Made by a program: the position numbers and the translations under genes
The notes under the pieces: model-generated
What the model was told of the DNA's origin: nothing
Databases searched by the model: none
The model's input: the letters and a program-made list of their open reading frames with translations, nothing else
Shown: positions 32,787 through 32,888 of the stretch, in pieces
How the letters are laid out: the number at the start of each line of letters is the position of its first letter
Numbering within the stretch: the first letter of the stretch is position 1
Assembly: GCA_017470325.1 (NCBI GenBank)
Contig: JAFUES010000003.1
Span: 1 to 32,888, forward strand
Reading direction: 5' to 3'
Source: Oscillospiraceae bacterium
Lineage (GTDB): Bacteria > Bacillota_A > Clostridia > Oscillospirales > Oscillospiraceae
DNA: 32,888 bases

Positions 32787-32888
32787 TCAAGGAAAGCCCA
32801 GTTCGGTTTTGTACTGAACTGGGCTTTTGTAGCCCAGAGCGGCGTGCCGCCGCTGGTTGTTGAAGAAGAAAACATACTGATCCAGGAG
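32787..32888 (-). CDS. IS3-family transposase OrfB, last 33 residues
   Basis: Read on the minus strand, the open frame from the window edge gives YVFFFNNQRRHAALGYKSPV followed by QYKTELGFP and a TGA at 32789-32787. This is the standard ending of rve-domain IS3-type transposases (Y-x-F-Y-N-x-x-R-x-H-x-x-L-G-Y-x-S-P-x-x-Y). The catalytic DDE residues lie outside the window. Whether the whole element is intact is unknown. Confidence 0.85.
   Translation of the reverse strand, partial: LLDQYVFFFNNQRRHAALGYKSPVQYKTELGFP
32793..32828. terminator. Hairpin inside the transposase 3' end, possible terminator
   Basis: AAAGCCCAGTTC (32793-32804) pairs perfectly with GAACTGGGCTTT (32816-32827). It could stop plus-strand transcripts from the amino-acid transporter operon from entering the element. 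It lies within the transposase coding sequence. Confidence 0.6.

Larger units (their letters stand above)
32754..32888 (-). mobile_element. End of an IS3-family insertion sequence (continues beyond the window)
   Basis: The element seems to end at TGTCAACCAAAAGTAGACAG (from 32754), beginning with the TG usual for IS3-type ends. The transposase reads inward from beyond the window and stops at 32787. Only one end is visible, so target duplication and the full inverted repeat cannot be checked. It inserted 40 bases after the racemase-like gene. Confidence 0.7.

Overview
The window looks like chromosomal DNA of a GC-rich Clostridia member, most likely a gut Oscillospiraceae/Ruminococcaceae-type Firmicute. 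The grounds are Gram-positive style lipoproteins and strong Shine-Dalgarno sites, sigma-A promoters, a V-type (not F-type) ATPase operon, a DUF4250 gene, a minimal Rrf2-IscS-IscU iron-sulfur cluster set, and paired alpha/beta-galactosidases. No tRNA, rRNA or CRISPR array was seen. Long mirror ORFs on the opposite strand are artefacts of GC-rich coding.

Layout. 1-409: 3' end of metK and its terminator. 412-5579: a probable operon of a membrane/zinc-ribbon protein, a GH2 glycosidase, a GH36 alpha-galactosidase and a TetR regulator. 5576-7576: a membrane protein with a degraded DnaQ-type exonuclease domain and an SH3b domain, then a DUF4250 gene, ending at a bidirectional terminator. 7584-11456 (minus strand): D,D-carboxypeptidase, PlsC-like acyltransferase with zinc ribbon, and GltS-like sodium symporter, tightly coupled. 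11652-12320: a conserved TIM-barrel protein of unknown function. 12429-21334: a nine-gene V-type ATPase operon (H-I-K-E-C-F-A-B-D) behind a consensus promoter; the c-ring protein keeps the residues of the Enterococcus hirae sodium site, so the enzyme probably moves Na+. 21458-27101: a peptide/nickel-type ABC transporter (lipoprotein, two permeases, two short ATPases) followed by a metallophosphoesterase. 27167-29396 (minus strand): Rrf2 regulator, cysteine desulfurase and scaffold. 29401-32714: a polar amino-acid ABC transporter translationally coupled to a DapF-fold racemase/epimerase. 32754-32888: one end of an IS3-family insertion sequence.

The most unusual gene is the amino-acid-binding lipoprotein at 29525-30379. 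After the signal peptide it begins with the segment that normally forms the C-terminus of this family, runs into the normal N-terminal lobe, and stops where the second hinge strand should begin. It reads as an intact circularly permuted binding protein. Second is the exonuclease-like domain at 5654-7306, which has lost two of the four catalytic acidic residues and is anchored to the membrane with an extracytoplasmic SH3b domain. Third is a matching dyad in the rrf2 and iscS promoters, a candidate operator for the Rrf2 regulator.
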